Positions 25,481 to 33,645 are shown, counted from the first letter of the stretch. The stretch is 64,000 nt of DNA from Streptomyces nigra (GCF_003074055.1 NZ_CP029043.1:3340501-3404500); one strand, 5' to 3'. A program made the numbers and translations. Notes: generated by a model from the sequence alone, not told the origin.

Positions 25481-25515
25481 GGCGACCCTCCGCCGTCCGC
25501 GGGCAGAATGGCGTC

Positions 25516-26163
25516 ATGGCCGACCTCGATGACCTCCGCGCCCGCTGGTTGCGCACCCTGCTCGCCGCACGCGGCGACGACTCCTGCGCCATCGCGCCCG
25601 AGCGGTACGGGAAGGCGCTCCTGAAGCGCTGGTCCGAGCCGCAGCGGCGCTATCACACCGTGGACCACCTGACGGCGGTGCTGGACCACGTCGACGAGCT
25701 GGCGGAGTACGCGACGGACGTCGAGGCCGTCCGGCTCGCCGCGTGGTTCCACGACGCCGTGTATCTGCCCGACCGGTCGACCAACGAGGAGCGGTCCGCC
25801 CGGCTCGCCGAGCGGGCGCTTCCCGAGGCCGGGGTGCCCGCCGAGCGGACCGCGGAGGTGGCCCGGCTGGTGCGGCTCACCGTCACGCACGATCCGGCGC
25901 CCGGCGACCTGAACGGCGAGGTGCTGTGCGACGCCGACCTCGCGATCCTCGCCGCGCCGCCCTCGGCGTACGCGGCCTACACGGCCGCCGTCCGCGAGGA
26001 GTACCACTTCGTCCCGAACGACGCCTTCCGCGCCGGCCGCGCCGACGTGCTGCGGCAACTCCTCGACCTGCCCAGCCTGTTCCGCACGCCGTACGGCCGG
26101 GAGAAGTGGGAGGCGACCGCCCGCTACAACCTCTCCTCGGAACTGGAAATGCTGTCGCTCTGA
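25516..26163 (+). CDS. HD-domain metal-dependent phosphohydrolase
   Basis: A 215-residue HD-superfamily hydrolase. Likely metal ligands are H51 (YHTVDHL), H79-D80 (WFHDAVY), H125 (THDPAP) and the acidic pair D139/D141 (CDADLAIL). The pattern RYHTxxH...FHDxVY is that of a predicted phosphohydrolase group widespread in Bacteria and with unknown substrate. The ATG at 25516 follows CAGAAT by six bases, another possible leaderless start. The next gene begins after a 27-bp gap. Confidence 0.83.
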   Translation: MADLDDLRARWLRTLLAARGDDSCAIAPERYGKALLKRWSEPQRRYHTVDHLTAVLDHVDELAEYATDVEAVRLAAWFHDAVYLPDRSTNEERSARLAERALPEAGVPAERTAEVARLVRLTVTHDPAPGDLNGEVLCDADLAILAAPPSAYAAYTAAVREEYHFVPNDAFRAGRADVLRQLLDLPSLFRTPYGREKWEATARYNLSSELEMLSL

Positions 26164-26177
26164 GCCGTGCGGAACCG

Positions 26178-26183
26178 TAGCCT
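26178..26183 (+). promoter_or_regulatory. -10-like hexamer for a leaderless start
   Basis: TAGCCT ends seven bases before the ATG at 26191. Confidence 0.5.
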
Positions 26184-26190
26184 GCACGCC

Positions 26191-27312
26191 ATGCGACACA
26201 GGGGCGGGGAACAGGTGACCGAGGCCGTGGCCGATGCCGTGGCGCTGCTGCGCACGGTGGCGGACCGGGACTGGGACGGGGTGAAGGCGGGGCGTCTCGA
26301 CTGGAGTTGCCGCGCCACGGCCGAGCACATGGCCGGCGACCTCATCGCCTACGCGGGACAGCTCGCGGGACGGGCGCGGAGCGGATACGTCCCCTTCGAG
26401 ATCACCCTGGACGAGGGCACCGGCAACGACGGTCTGCTCGACGTCCTCGAGACGACCGGCGTCCTGCTCACGGCGGTCCTGAGCACCACGCCGCCCGAGG
26501 TGCGCGCCTTCCACCCGTATCCGTTCCGCAGCGCGAACCGCGAGGGGTTCGCCGCGATGGGCGTCGCCGAGGTGCTGCTGCACACCCATGACATCGCCGT
26601 CGGGCTGGGGCTGGACTACGAACCCCCGGCCGGGCTCGCCCAGTTCGTGCTGACGACGATCTTCCCGGAGGTCCGGCCGGACCCCGACCCCTGGCGCACC
26701 CTCCTGTGGGCCACCGGCCGCGGCGATCTGCCCGGCCGTGCGCCGGTCGACGGCTGGCGCTGGAAGAACGACCTCGTCCTCACCTCGGACCGGCTCACCC
26801 TCCAGGGGCTCACCCCGGCCACCGCCGCCGATCTCGCCCAGGGCGGCGACGGCGGGTTCGACTGGGTCGTCGGCGGGCCCTACGAGGGGACGCGGGAGGC
26901 CGCCGGGATGCTGACGCAGGCGTACGAGGCGGGCGTGCACCGCCCCGAGTTCGGCGTGTTCGTGCTTCTGCGCCGGGAGGACGGTCTCGCGGTCGGCGGG
27001 ATCGGCTTCCACGGCGCCCCGGACGAGGAGGGCCGCGCGGAGATCGGCTACGACCTGGTGGAGGGCGCCCGAGGCCGGGGCTACGCGGCGGAGGCACTGG
27101 ACGCCCTGTCCCGGTGGGCGCTGGCCCGCGACGACGTCCACAGCCTGTGCGCGACGATCGAGGAGGACAACACCCCCTCGCAGCGGGTCGTCGAGCGCGC
27201 CGGTTACGTCCGCGCGAGCGTCGAGGAGGAGCGTGCGGCTCAGGAGCGGCACGAGGAGGGACCGCTGCGGCTGTACGTCCGCCGGGAGGCGGGCGCAGCC
27301 TCCGGTCAGTGA
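26191..27312 (+). CDS. DinB-like / GNAT fusion protein
   Basis: A 373-residue two-domain protein. Residues ~5-190 form a DinB/MDMPI-type helical bundle (WSCRATAEHMAGDLIAYAGQL and AEVLLHTHDIAVGLGL supply candidate metal-binding His). Residues ~215-365 form a GNAT acetyltransferase with the acetyl-CoA loop RGRGYAAEAL and the late motif NTPSQRVVERAGY. A mycothiol- or metal-dependent domain fused to an acetyltransferase is uncommon and suggests modification of a small thiol or amine substrate; this is inference. The ATG at 26191 is chosen for its leaderless-type promoter, with GTG at 26215 (preceded by GGGGA) as the alternative. Confidence 0.8.
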   Translation: MRHRGGEQVTEAVADAVALLRTVADRDWDGVKAGRLDWSCRATAEHMAGDLIAYAGQLAGRARSGYVPFEITLDEGTGNDGLLDVLETTGVLLTAVLSTTPPEVRAFHPYPFRSANREGFAAMGVAEVLLHTHDIAVGLGLDYEPPAGLAQFVLTTIFPEVRPDPDPWRTLLWATGRGDLPGRAPVDGWRWKNDLVLTSDRLTLQGLTPATAADLAQGGDGGFDWVVGGPYEGTREAAGMLTQAYEAGVHRPEFGVFVLLRREDGLAVGGIGFHGAPDEEGRAEIGYDLVEGARGRGYAAEALDALSRWALARDDVHSLCATIEEDNTPSQRVVERAGYVRASVEEERAAQERHEEGPLRLYVRREAGAASGQ

Positions 27313-27575
27313 CGCATGTCCTTCTTCCGCCTGCGCAGCCCGGCCCCGTACAGCAGCCGCACCACCTCGCGGCTGCTGACCTCGACCGCGCCCGCGCGGA
27401 CCGCGTCGGCGTACCGGTGCGCGGGGAGGTCGTAGTGGTCGCGTTCGAACGCCCGGCGCGGGACGCCGATCCCGTCGGCGAACCGGTGCAGCTCGTCGTA
27501 CGACACGTCGCTGACGACGTGCGACCACAGGCGGCCGTGGCCCGGCCAGGTGGGCGGGTCGATGTAGATCGTCAC
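27306..27575 (-). CDS. DUF4031 protein
   Basis: An 89-residue protein with the compact motif set of DUF4031: IYIDPPTWPGHGRLWSHVVSD, SYDELHRFADGIGVP, then FERDHYDLP. The function is unknown. GTG at 27575 overlaps the TGA of the upstream gene (GTGA), indicating translational coupling, and the 3' end overlaps the converging fusion gene by 7 bp. Confidence 0.8.
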   Translation of the reverse strand: MTIYIDPPTWPGHGRLWSHVVSDVSYDELHRFADGIGVPRRAFERDHYDLPAHRYADAVRAGAVEVSSREVVRLLYGAGLRRRKKDMRH

Positions 27576-27955
27576 GCGGACGGCTTCCCGCCGAGCGCGG
27601 TCCCGAGCAGGCCGACCGGCGCGACCTTCACGCCCGCCTTGTGGCACACCCAGTGCGGGTCCGGCCCCAGTTCGGGCTCGACGTCCAGCGCGTGCGGCTC
27701 GCCGGTGCCGCAGACCGGGCACAGCGGCCAGCGGCCGTGCCGGTCGAGGAGCGCGTCCTGCACGTCCTGGGCGACCAGACCCGGCACGTACGCCACTCCG
27801 TCCGGCCACTGCTCCACCCACCAGCGGCGCTCGACCACGGACTGCTCCACCAGGGAGACGACGTCCGCCTCGGCGGCCTCGTCGGCCGCCAGGTCGGCGA
27901 GCACCAGGGCGCGGGCCGTGTGCAGCGCCTGTTCGATGGGGGTGACCGGGTCCAT
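27572..27955 (-). CDS. Conserved hypothetical protein with CPxC zinc site
   Basis: A 127-residue protein. The first half is helical and acidic (ARALVLADLAADEAAEADVV), and the second half carries LCPVCGTGEPHALDVEP plus a further Cys (HWVCHKAG), compatible with a small zinc ribbon. No family name is known to me. It is coupled to the DUF4031 gene downstream by a GTGA overlap, so the two probably work together. The ATG at 27955 follows CACAAT by six bases, a weak leaderless-type arrangement, and is divergent from the murR-like gene. Confidence 0.7.
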   Translation of the reverse strand: MDPVTPIEQALHTARALVLADLAADEAAEADVVSLVEQSVVERRWWVEQWPDGVAYVPGLVAQDVQDALLDRHGRWPLCPVCGTGEPHALDVEPELGPDPHWVCHKAGVKVAPVGLLGTALGGKPSA

Positions 27956-27974
27956 GCGTCTATTGTGCGCACTC

Positions 27975-28004
27975 TTGACCACGACCCGGCATTGAAAATA
28001 CGTT
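27975..28004 (+). promoter_or_regulatory. Promoter of the murR-like gene
   Basis: TTGACC (27975-27980) and TACGTT (27999-28004) are spaced 18 bases apart; the -10 ends six bases before the GTG at 28011, so the message would be leaderless. Confidence 0.55.
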
Positions 28005-28007
28005 TCA
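27993..28007. promoter_or_regulatory. Inverted repeat, probable RpiR/MurR-type operator
   Basis: TGAAA-ATACG-TTTCA, a perfect 5-bp inverted repeat covering the -10 region and reaching to within three bases of the start codon of the regulator gene. Position predicts repression, most simply autoregulation. Confidence 0.6.
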
Positions 28008-28010
28008 TAT

Positions 28011-28913
28011 GTGACCAATGACGTGAAGGAAACTTTCGGCCGCGCGCCCGCGCCCGCCGCCCTCGCGGCGAAGGTGCGTACGCTCGCCCCCTCGATGACC
28101 CGCTCCATGCAGCGGGTCGCGGAAGCGGTGGCGAAGGACCCCGCCGGCTGTGCGGCCCTCACGGTCACCGGGCTCGCGGAGCTCACCGGCACCAGCGAGG
28201 CCACCGTCGTACGCACCGCCCGTCTCCTCGGCTACCCCGGCTACCGCGATCTGCGGCTCGCCCTGGCCGGTCTGGCCGCCCAGCAGGAGTCGGGCCGCGC
28301 CCCCGCGATCACCACCGACATCGCCGTGGACGACCCGATCGCCGACGTCGTCGCCAAGCTGGCCTACGACGAGCAGCAGACCCTCGCCGACACCGCGGCC
28401 GGACTCGACACCGTCCAGCTCGGCGCGGCGGTCACCGCCGCCGCGGCGGCCCGCCGGATCGACGTGTACGGCATCGGGGCGAGCGGCCTGGTCGCCCAGG
28501 ACCTCACGCAGAAGCTGCTGCGGATAGGGCTGATAGCGCACGCCCACAGCGATCCGCACCTCGCGGTGACGAACGCGGTGCAGCTGCGCGCCGGGGACGT
28601 GGCCATCGCGATCACGCACTCCGGTTCGACCGGGGACGTCATCGAGCCGCTGCGGGTCGCCTTCGAGCACGGGGCCACCACGGTCGCCATCACCGGGCGC
28701 CCCGACGGCCCGGTCACGCAGTACGCCGACCACGTCCTCACCACGTCGACGGCCCGCGAGAGCGAGCTGCGGCCCGCCGCCATGTCGTCCCGGACGAGCC
28801 AGCTCCTCGTCGTGGACTGCCTGTTCGTCGGGGTGGCGCAACGGACGTACGACACCGCGGCGCCCGCGCTGGCCGCCTCCTACGAGGCCCTGGCCCACCG
28901 GCACCGCCGCTAG
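28011..28913 (+). CDS. MurR/RpiR-family transcriptional regulator
   Basis: A 300-residue regulator with an N-terminal helix-turn-helix (about residues 25-85, VTGLAELTGTSEATVVRTAR) and a C-terminal SIS sugar-phosphate-binding domain (IDVYGIGASGLVAQD, then AIAITHSGSTGDVIEP). Its position before murQ suggests control by N-acetylmuramic acid 6-phosphate or a related sugar phosphate. GTG at 28011 has no ribosome binding site; a promoter whose -10 region overlaps a TGAAA/TTTCA palindrome ends six bases upstream, so a leaderless autoregulated mRNA is likely. The TAG stop is the first triplet of a MITE-like end. Confidence 0.9.
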   Translation: MTNDVKETFGRAPAPAALAAKVRTLAPSMTRSMQRVAEAVAKDPAGCAALTVTGLAELTGTSEATVVRTARLLGYPGYRDLRLALAGLAAQQESGRAPAITTDIAVDDPIADVVAKLAYDEQQTLADTAAGLDTVQLGAAVTAAAAARRIDVYGIGASGLVAQDLTQKLLRIGLIAHAHSDPHLAVTNAVQLRAGDVAIAITHSGSTGDVIEPLRVAFEHGATTVAITGRPDGPVTQYADHVLTTSTARESELRPAAMSSRTSQLLVVDCLFVGVAQRTYDTAAPALAASYEALAHRHRR

Positions 28914-28938
28914 GCCGTGTCCGTAAAGTCGCGTCGTC
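28911..28938. mobile_element. Single MITE-like end (copy B, partial)
   Basis: TAGGCCGTGTCCGTAAAGTC and eight further bases match the terminal repeat of the elements at 3000-3080 and 46663-46805, after which similarity stops. The rest of the element is missing. It supplies the stop codon of the regulator gene and lies between it and murQ. Confidence 0.7.
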
Positions 28939-28963
28939 GAGCAACGAAGAGAGCCGCCCGCGC

Positions 28964-29899
28964 ATGACCTCCGCTTCCACTCCTCGTGACCTCCGCGCCG
29001 AGCTGGAGACCCTGACCACCGAGGCGTTCCGGCCCGAGTTCGCCGAGATCGACCGGCTGCCGACCCTCGACATCGCCCGGATCATGAACGGCGAGGACGG
29101 CTCGGTGCCCGCCGCCGTCGCCCGGCGCCTGCCCGAGATCGCCGCCGCCGTCGACGCCGTCGCGGAGCGGATGGGCCGGGGCGGGCGCCTCGTCTACGCG
29201 GGCGCGGGCACCGCGGGCCGGCTCGGCGTGCTCGACGCCTCCGAGTGCCCGCCCACCTTCAACACCGACCCGGGGCAGGTCGTCGGCCTCATCGCGGGCG
29301 GCCCGAAGGCGGTGGTGACCTCCGTCGAGGGGGCCGAGGACTCCGCAGAGCTGGCCCGCGCCGACCTCGACGCGCTCACGCTGACCCCGCTGGACACGGT
29401 GGTCGGCGTCTCCGCCTCCGGGCGCACCCCGTACGCCGTCGGTGCCGTCGAACACGCCCGGCGGCTCGGCGCGTTGACGATCGGCCTGTCCTGCAACGCG
29501 GACAGCGCGCTGGCGGCCGCCGCCGAGCACGGCATCGAGGTCGTCGTCGGCCCGGAGCTGCTGACCGGCTCGACCCGGCTGAAGGCGGGCACGGCACAGA
29601 AGCTGGTCCTCAACATGCTGTCGACGATCACGATGATCCGGCTCGGCAAGACGTACGGGAACCTGATGGTCGACGTCCGCGCGTCCAACGAGAAGCTGCG
29701 GGCCCGCTCCCGCCGCATCGTCTCCCTCGCCACGGGCGCGGACCACGAGGCCGTCGAACGCGCCCTGACCGAGGCGGACGGCGAGGTGAAGACGGCCATC
29801 CTGGTCCTCCTCGCGGACGTCGACGGCCCGACAGCTACAGAACTGCTCAGCGCGGCGCGGGGGCATCTGCGGGAGGCGCTGCGAGAGGCCGGCGCCTGA
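28964..29899 (+). CDS. murQ: N-acetylmuramic acid 6-phosphate etherase
   Basis: Cleaves the lactyl ether of N-acetylmuramic acid 6-phosphate to give GlcNAc-6-phosphate and lactate during cell-wall recycling. The 311-residue SIS-fold enzyme contains LVYAGAGTAGRLGVLDASE with the catalytic Glu94 in DASECPPTF, and SVEGAEDS with the second conserved acidic residues at 122-125. The product feeds the nagA/nagK pathway encoded 15 kb away. It follows the murR-like gene after 50 bp containing a MITE end, so the two may share a transcript. Its 3' end overlaps the small convergent gene by 53 bp. Confidence 0.95.
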   Translation: MTSASTPRDLRAELETLTTEAFRPEFAEIDRLPTLDIARIMNGEDGSVPAAVARRLPEIAAAVDAVAERMGRGGRLVYAGAGTAGRLGVLDASECPPTFNTDPGQVVGLIAGGPKAVVTSVEGAEDSAELARADLDALTLTPLDTVVGVSASGRTPYAVGAVEHARRLGALTIGLSCNADSALAAAAEHGIEVVVGPELLTGSTRLKAGTAQKLVLNMLSTITMIRLGKTYGNLMVDVRASNEKLRARSRRIVSLATGADHEAVERALTEADGEVKTAILVLLADVDGPTATELLSAARGHLREALREAGA

Positions 29900-30089
29900 C
29901 CTCCGCCGCGTCCCGCAGCACCGCCACCAGCCGCTCGGCGGTCCGCACGTTGCACCGCCCCAACTGCACGAGGGCGTACGGCTCCTTCCCGGCCCCGGTG
30001 ACGGGGTCCACGCACAGGGACGGCAGGACGACACCGACGGCGCCGAACGCCTCCCGCAGGGACGCGACGATCTCTTCGGAGGACCTCAT
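29847..30089 (-). CDS. Small hypothetical protein next to an XRE/DUF397 pair
   Basis: An 80-residue protein (RSSEEIVASLREAFGAVGVVLPSL, then LVQLGRCNVRTAERLVAVLRDA) of a kind found near XRE-DUF5753/DUF397 genes in Streptomyces; I recall the association but know no function. ATG at 30089 has GGAGAGG nine bases upstream. The last third is a Pro/Ala/Arg-rich tail. It is divergent from the XRE gene and overlaps the end of murQ. Confidence 0.65.
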   Translation of the reverse strand: MRSSEEIVASLREAFGAVGVVLPSLCVDPVTGAGKEPYALVQLGRCNVRTAERLVAVLRDAAEVRRRPLAAPPADAPAPR

Positions 30090-30204
30090 GGGGGGTCACC
30101 TCTCCACGCGGAGTCACTGATTCGCCACACAGAGTGGCGGAATCGTCCCTAGGCTGGCCAGAGGGAACGTCCCAACACCCTTCGCTGTCCGACCGGGAGG
30201 TGCC

Positions 30205-31044
30205 ATGCCGGGGCCCAAGGACCTGGATCCGTCGTCGTCGCCCCGTGCGCTGCTCGGCGCCGAGCTGCGGCACGCGCGCGAGAAGGCCGGCCTCAGCCAG
30301 GAGAAGCTGGGGCAACTGCTGTTCGTCAGCGGCTCGTTCGTCGGCCAGCTGGAGGCGGGGACCCGGCGGATCCAGCCCGACCAGGCCCGGGTGCTGGACG
30401 AAGTGCTGGGCACGGACGACTTCTTCCAGCGCAACTGCCGGGTGACGGCGCAGTCCCGGTATCCGGAGCACTTCGCGCAGGCGGCGGAGGCCGAGGCGAC
30501 GGCCACGGAGATCCGTGAGTACGCCCCGCTCCTCGTCCCCGGCCTGCTGCAGACGCCCGCCTACGCCGAGGCGGTGTGCCGGGCCTACCAGCCGACCGCC
30601 CCGCAGGAGACGATCGACCGGCTGGTGAGCGCGCGGATGGAGCGGACGCGTCTGCTCAGCGATCCAACACACCCGTTGTTGTGGGTGGTTCTGGACGAGG
30701 GCGCGTTGCGGCGGGTCACCGGCGGACGCGAGGTGATGGCGGAGGCACTGCGGCACATCGCCGCCCTGATGCGCCGCAGCCGGGTCATCGTCCAGGTGCT
30801 GCCCTTCGAGGGCGGGGCGCACGCCGCCATGCAGGGCGCCCTCAAGCTGATGGAGTTCGAGGACGCGCCCCCGCTCGTCTACTTCGAAGGAGTCGGCACC
30901 GGACGGCTGGAGGACGACCCCGCCACCGTCCGACGCCGACGGCACACCTACGAGCTGCTCGCGGCCTGCGCGCTGTCTCCGTACAAGTCCCTGGCCCTCA
31001 TCGAGGCCATGGCGCAGGATTACGCGCATGAGGAGCATCCCTGA
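30205..31044 (+). CDS. XRE-family regulator with DUF5753
   Basis: A 279-residue regulator. Residues ~14-68 are a Cro/CI-type helix-turn-helix (LRHAREKAGLSQEKLGQLLF, then SGSFVGQLEAGTR), and residues ~85-265 are the Scr1/DUF5753 effector-like domain (YAPLLVPGLLQTPAYAEAV, then VQVLPFEGGAHAAMQG). Such proteins are paired with small DUF397 proteins; in Streptomyces some pairs control development (for example the BldB/WhiJ-like systems). ATG at 30205 follows GGGAGG. It overlaps the DUF397 gene by 17 bp. Confidence 0.88.
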   Translation: MPGPKDLDPSSSPRALLGAELRHAREKAGLSQEKLGQLLFVSGSFVGQLEAGTRRIQPDQARVLDEVLGTDDFFQRNCRVTAQSRYPEHFAQAAEAEATATEIREYAPLLVPGLLQTPAYAEAVCRAYQPTAPQETIDRLVSARMERTRLLSDPTHPLLWVVLDEGALRRVTGGREVMAEALRHIAALMRRSRVIVQVLPFEGGAHAAMQGALKLMEFEDAPPLVYFEGVGTGRLEDDPATVRRRRHTYELLAACALSPYKSLALIEAMAQDYAHEEHP

Positions 31045-31231
31045 GCAGGACCTGAAGGCGGCCACCTGGCACAAGTCCCGTCACAGCGGCGGCGATGGCG
31101 GCAACTGCCTCGAAGTCACCCACGACTTCCCCACCCTCGTCCCCGTCCGTGATTCCAAGACCCCCGGCGGACCGGCGCTCGTCTTTTCCGAATCCGCGTG
31201 GGAGGCCTTCGTCGAAGCGGTCAGGATCTGA
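31028..31231 (+). CDS. DUF397 protein
   Basis: A 67-residue DUF397 protein: ATWHKSRHSGGDGGNCLEV, then LVPVRDSKTPGGPALVFSESAWEAFVEAV, all hallmarks of the family. It begins within the 3' end of the XRE/DUF5753 gene, so it is translationally coupled with it and likely modulates that regulator. It resembles the small partner of WhiJ-type pairs, for which a toxin-antitoxin-like behaviour has been proposed. Confidence 0.9.
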   Translation: MRSIPEQDLKAATWHKSRHSGGDGGNCLEVTHDFPTLVPVRDSKTPGGPALVFSESAWEAFVEAVRI

Positions 31232-31256
31232 CCTAAACGACTTCTACGGTGGGCTC

Positions 31257-31793
31257 ATGACCGACACCACGAACACCACCACCGTCACGGACGAGCGCGC
31301 CGACCTCCTGGAGACGCTCGCCAAGCACCGGCACTTCCTGCGGTTCACCACGCGTGATCTCACCGACGAGCAGGCGGGCATCCGGAGCACCGCCAGCGCG
31401 CTGTGTCTGGGCGGGCTGATCAAGCACGTCACGTCGGTGGAGCAGAAGTGGGCCGACTTCATCGTGGACGGACCGGCCGCGATGCCCGACTTCTCGACGA
31501 TGACCGAGGCGGACTTCGCCAAGCGCGCCGACGAGTTCCGGATGCTGCCGGGCGAGACGCTGGCCGGGGTGCTGGCGGAGTACGAGGAGGTCGCCCGGCG
31601 CACCGACGAGCTCGTCGCGAAGCTGCCGGACCTGAACGCGTCCCACCCGCTGCCGCGGGCGCCGTGGTTCGACGAGGACGCCCGCTGGTCGGCCCGCAGG
31701 GTGCTGCTGCACATCATCGCCGAGACCGCGCAGCACGCCGGTCACGCCGACATCATCAGGGAGTCCCTGGACGGGGCGAGGACGATGGGCTGA
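31257..31793 (+). CDS. DinB-family protein (DUF664)
   Basis: A 178-residue helical-bundle protein. ERADLLETLAKHRHFLRFTT at the start, LCLGGLIKHVTSVEQKWADF (first His motif) and RRVLLHIIAETAQHAGHADIIRE (second and third His) match the DUF664/DinB-like pattern of metal-binding actinobacterial enzymes, often with mycothiol or bacillithiol substrates. The exact reaction is unknown. The ATG at 31257 has GGTGGG upstream, 25 bp past the DUF397 stop. Confidence 0.85.
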   Translation: MTDTTNTTTVTDERADLLETLAKHRHFLRFTTRDLTDEQAGIRSTASALCLGGLIKHVTSVEQKWADFIVDGPAAMPDFSTMTEADFAKRADEFRMLPGETLAGVLAEYEEVARRTDELVAKLPDLNASHPLPRAPWFDEDARWSARRVLLHIIAETAQHAGHADIIRESLDGARTMG

Positions 31794-31834
31794 GAGTTGG
31801 CGCGAAGGGGTGGGGACTGCCCAGACTGGGGTCC

Positions 31835-32404
31835 ATGAACCACGCCCAGATGACCGCCCTGGGCCGTGCTCTCCGTGTCCTCGGTGAGCACGGCGACGCC
31901 CTCTCCGCGGACACGCCCGACGCGAAGCTGCACGAGATGAAGGCGGATCTGCGCCGCGCGCTGGAGCTGCTCGACGAGAGCGTCTCCGGCGCGGCGCCGG
32001 CCACGCGCTGCCCGGAGCATCCGAACGGGCCGGTCGACGAGAACGCGCACGACCTGTGCCTGCTCTGCGAGACCCGGCGCCGGGCCGCGCGGCGTTCGGA
32101 GTTCAACGGCCCCGACGTGCCCCGGTCCCCCGAGCCGACGGCGCCGTCCCGGTACGGGGTGCGGGGCGACCGCCCCCAGCCCCAGCAGCGCTGGCTGCCG
32201 GAGCTGTGGAACGGCCAGGAGTGGCAGTTGTGCGGGACCCCGCGCCGCGACCGCCAGGAGGCCGAGCTGTATCTCGCCGCCCAGCGGCGCGGGCCGCGCG
32301 CGGCGATGGCGTACCGGCTGGTGCACGAGTTCACCGACTACGAGGTGCTGCGGATCTGGGGCACCCCGGTGAAGGTCGACATCGAGCCCCTGGGCAATCT
32401 GTAG
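31835..32404 (+). CDS. Conserved hypothetical protein
   Basis: A 189-residue protein with no recognised domain. Visible features are an N-terminal helix (ALGRALRVLGEHGDAL, then LHEMKADLRRALELLDE), a short CPEHP...CLLCETR cysteine pair in the middle (possible zinc knuckle, about residues 56-80), and a C-terminal beta-rich part with VHEFTDYEVLRIWGTPVKVD. CAGACT seven bases before the ATG suggests a leaderless start. Confidence 0.6.
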   Translation: MNHAQMTALGRALRVLGEHGDALSADTPDAKLHEMKADLRRALELLDESVSGAAPATRCPEHPNGPVDENAHDLCLLCETRRRAARRSEFNGPDVPRSPEPTAPSRYGVRGDRPQPQQRWLPELWNGQEWQLCGTPRRDRQEAELYLAAQRRGPRAAMAYRLVHEFTDYEVLRIWGTPVKVDIEPLGNL

Positions 32405-32517
32405 CCGCTACTCCACCGTGGCGGGCTCGCGTGCCGACCGCGAGGACCACCCTGCAGCGGCGAGGCACCCCGTGTCCCCCACCCCTTCCCCAGCGTGACG
32501 GCCGCGCGGGGCCGGGG

Positions 32518-33645
32518 TCAGCTGAGGGTCCGCAGCGACGCGGCGTCGTACGGCTTCAGCTCGTCGATGCGGCCCTCGAGGACCTTCGCCGCCCACTGCG
32601 GGTCCTGCAGCAGGGCGCGACCGACGGCCACCAGGTCGTACTCGTCGCGCTCCAGCGCGTCCAGCAGGTCGTCGAAGCCCTTGGTGGCGGAGCCCTCCCC
32701 CACGAACGCCCGGATGAACTCGCCGTCGAGGCCGACCGAGCCGACCGTGATGGTGGGGCGGCCGGTCAGCTTCTTCGTCCAGCCCGCGAGGTTGAGGTCG
32801 GAGCCGTCGAACTCCGGGATCCAGTAGCGGCGGGTGGAGGCGTGGAAGGCGTCGACACCGGCGGCGGCGAGCGGGGCGAGGATGGCCTCCAGCTCCTGCG
32901 GGGTCTCCGCGAGGCGCGCGTCGTACGCCTCCTGCTTCCACTGCGAGTAGCGGAAGATCACCGGGAAGGTGGGCGACACCCGCTCGCGTACGGCGGCCAC
33001 GATCTCGGCGGCGAAGAGCGTGCGCGCGACCGGGTCACCGCCGTAGGCGTCGGTGCGGCGGTTGGTGCCCGCCCACAGGAACTGGTCGACCAGGTAGCCG
33101 TGCGCGCCGTGGATCTCCACGCCGTCGAAGCCGATGCGCTCGGCGTCGGCGGCGGCCTCCGCGAAGGCGGCGATCACGTCGTCCAGGTCCTGGCGGGTCA
33201 TCGCGCGGCCGGTGGGCTCGTCGGCGCCGATGCGCAGCCCGGAGGGGCCGATGGCCGGGGCGTCCGGGAAGGGCTGCTGGCCCTGCTCGCGGACCATGCC
33301 GATGTGCCACAGCTGCGGCACGATCGTGCCGTCCGCCGCGTGCACCGCCTCGGCGACCTTCGCCCAGCCGGCCAGCTGCTCCTCGCCGTGGAACCGGGGC
33401 ACCCGGTCGCTCTGGCCCGCCGACGGGTGCCCGACATAGGTGCCCTCGGTGACGATCAGACCGACGCCGGACGCCGCCCGGCGCGCGTAGTACGACAGCA
33501 CGTCCTCCCCGGGGACGCCGCCCGGCGAGAACATCCGGGTCATCGGCGCCATCACGATGCGGTTCGGGACGGTGAGGCCGTTGATGACGGCCGGCCGGGA
33601 CAGGATCTCGGCCGCACGGGAGGCGGCGGGCTGGGCGAGGGTCAT
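32518..33645 (-). CDS. Old-yellow-enzyme-type NADH:flavin oxidoreductase
   Basis: A 375-residue FMN-dependent TIM-barrel oxidoreductase. Motifs include LTVPNRIVMAPMTRMFSPGG (FMN-binding start), PQLWHIGMVREQGQQPF, and GVEIHGAHGYLVDQFLW, where the His-Gly-Ala-His stretch and the following NRRTDAYGG are typical of the family. It probably reduces activated C=C bonds of small electrophiles. ATG at 33645 has CGAGGAG upstream. It stands alone, 222 bp from groEL2. Confidence 0.9.
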   Translation of the reverse strand: MTLAQPAASRAAEILSRPAVINGLTVPNRIVMAPMTRMFSPGGVPGEDVLSYYARRAASGVGLIVTEGTYVGHPSAGQSDRVPRFHGEEQLAGWAKVAEAVHAADGTIVPQLWHIGMVREQGQQPFPDAPAIGPSGLRIGADEPTGRAMTRQDLDDVIAAFAEAAADAERIGFDGVEIHGAHGYLVDQFLWAGTNRRTDAYGGDPVARTLFAAEIVAAVRERVSPTFPVIFRYSQWKQEAYDARLAETPQELEAILAPLAAAGVDAFHASTRRYWIPEFDGSDLNLAGWTKKLTGRPTITVGSVGLDGEFIRAFVGEGSATKGFDDLLDALERDEYDLVAVGRALLQDPQWAAKVLEGRIDELKPYDAASLRTLS

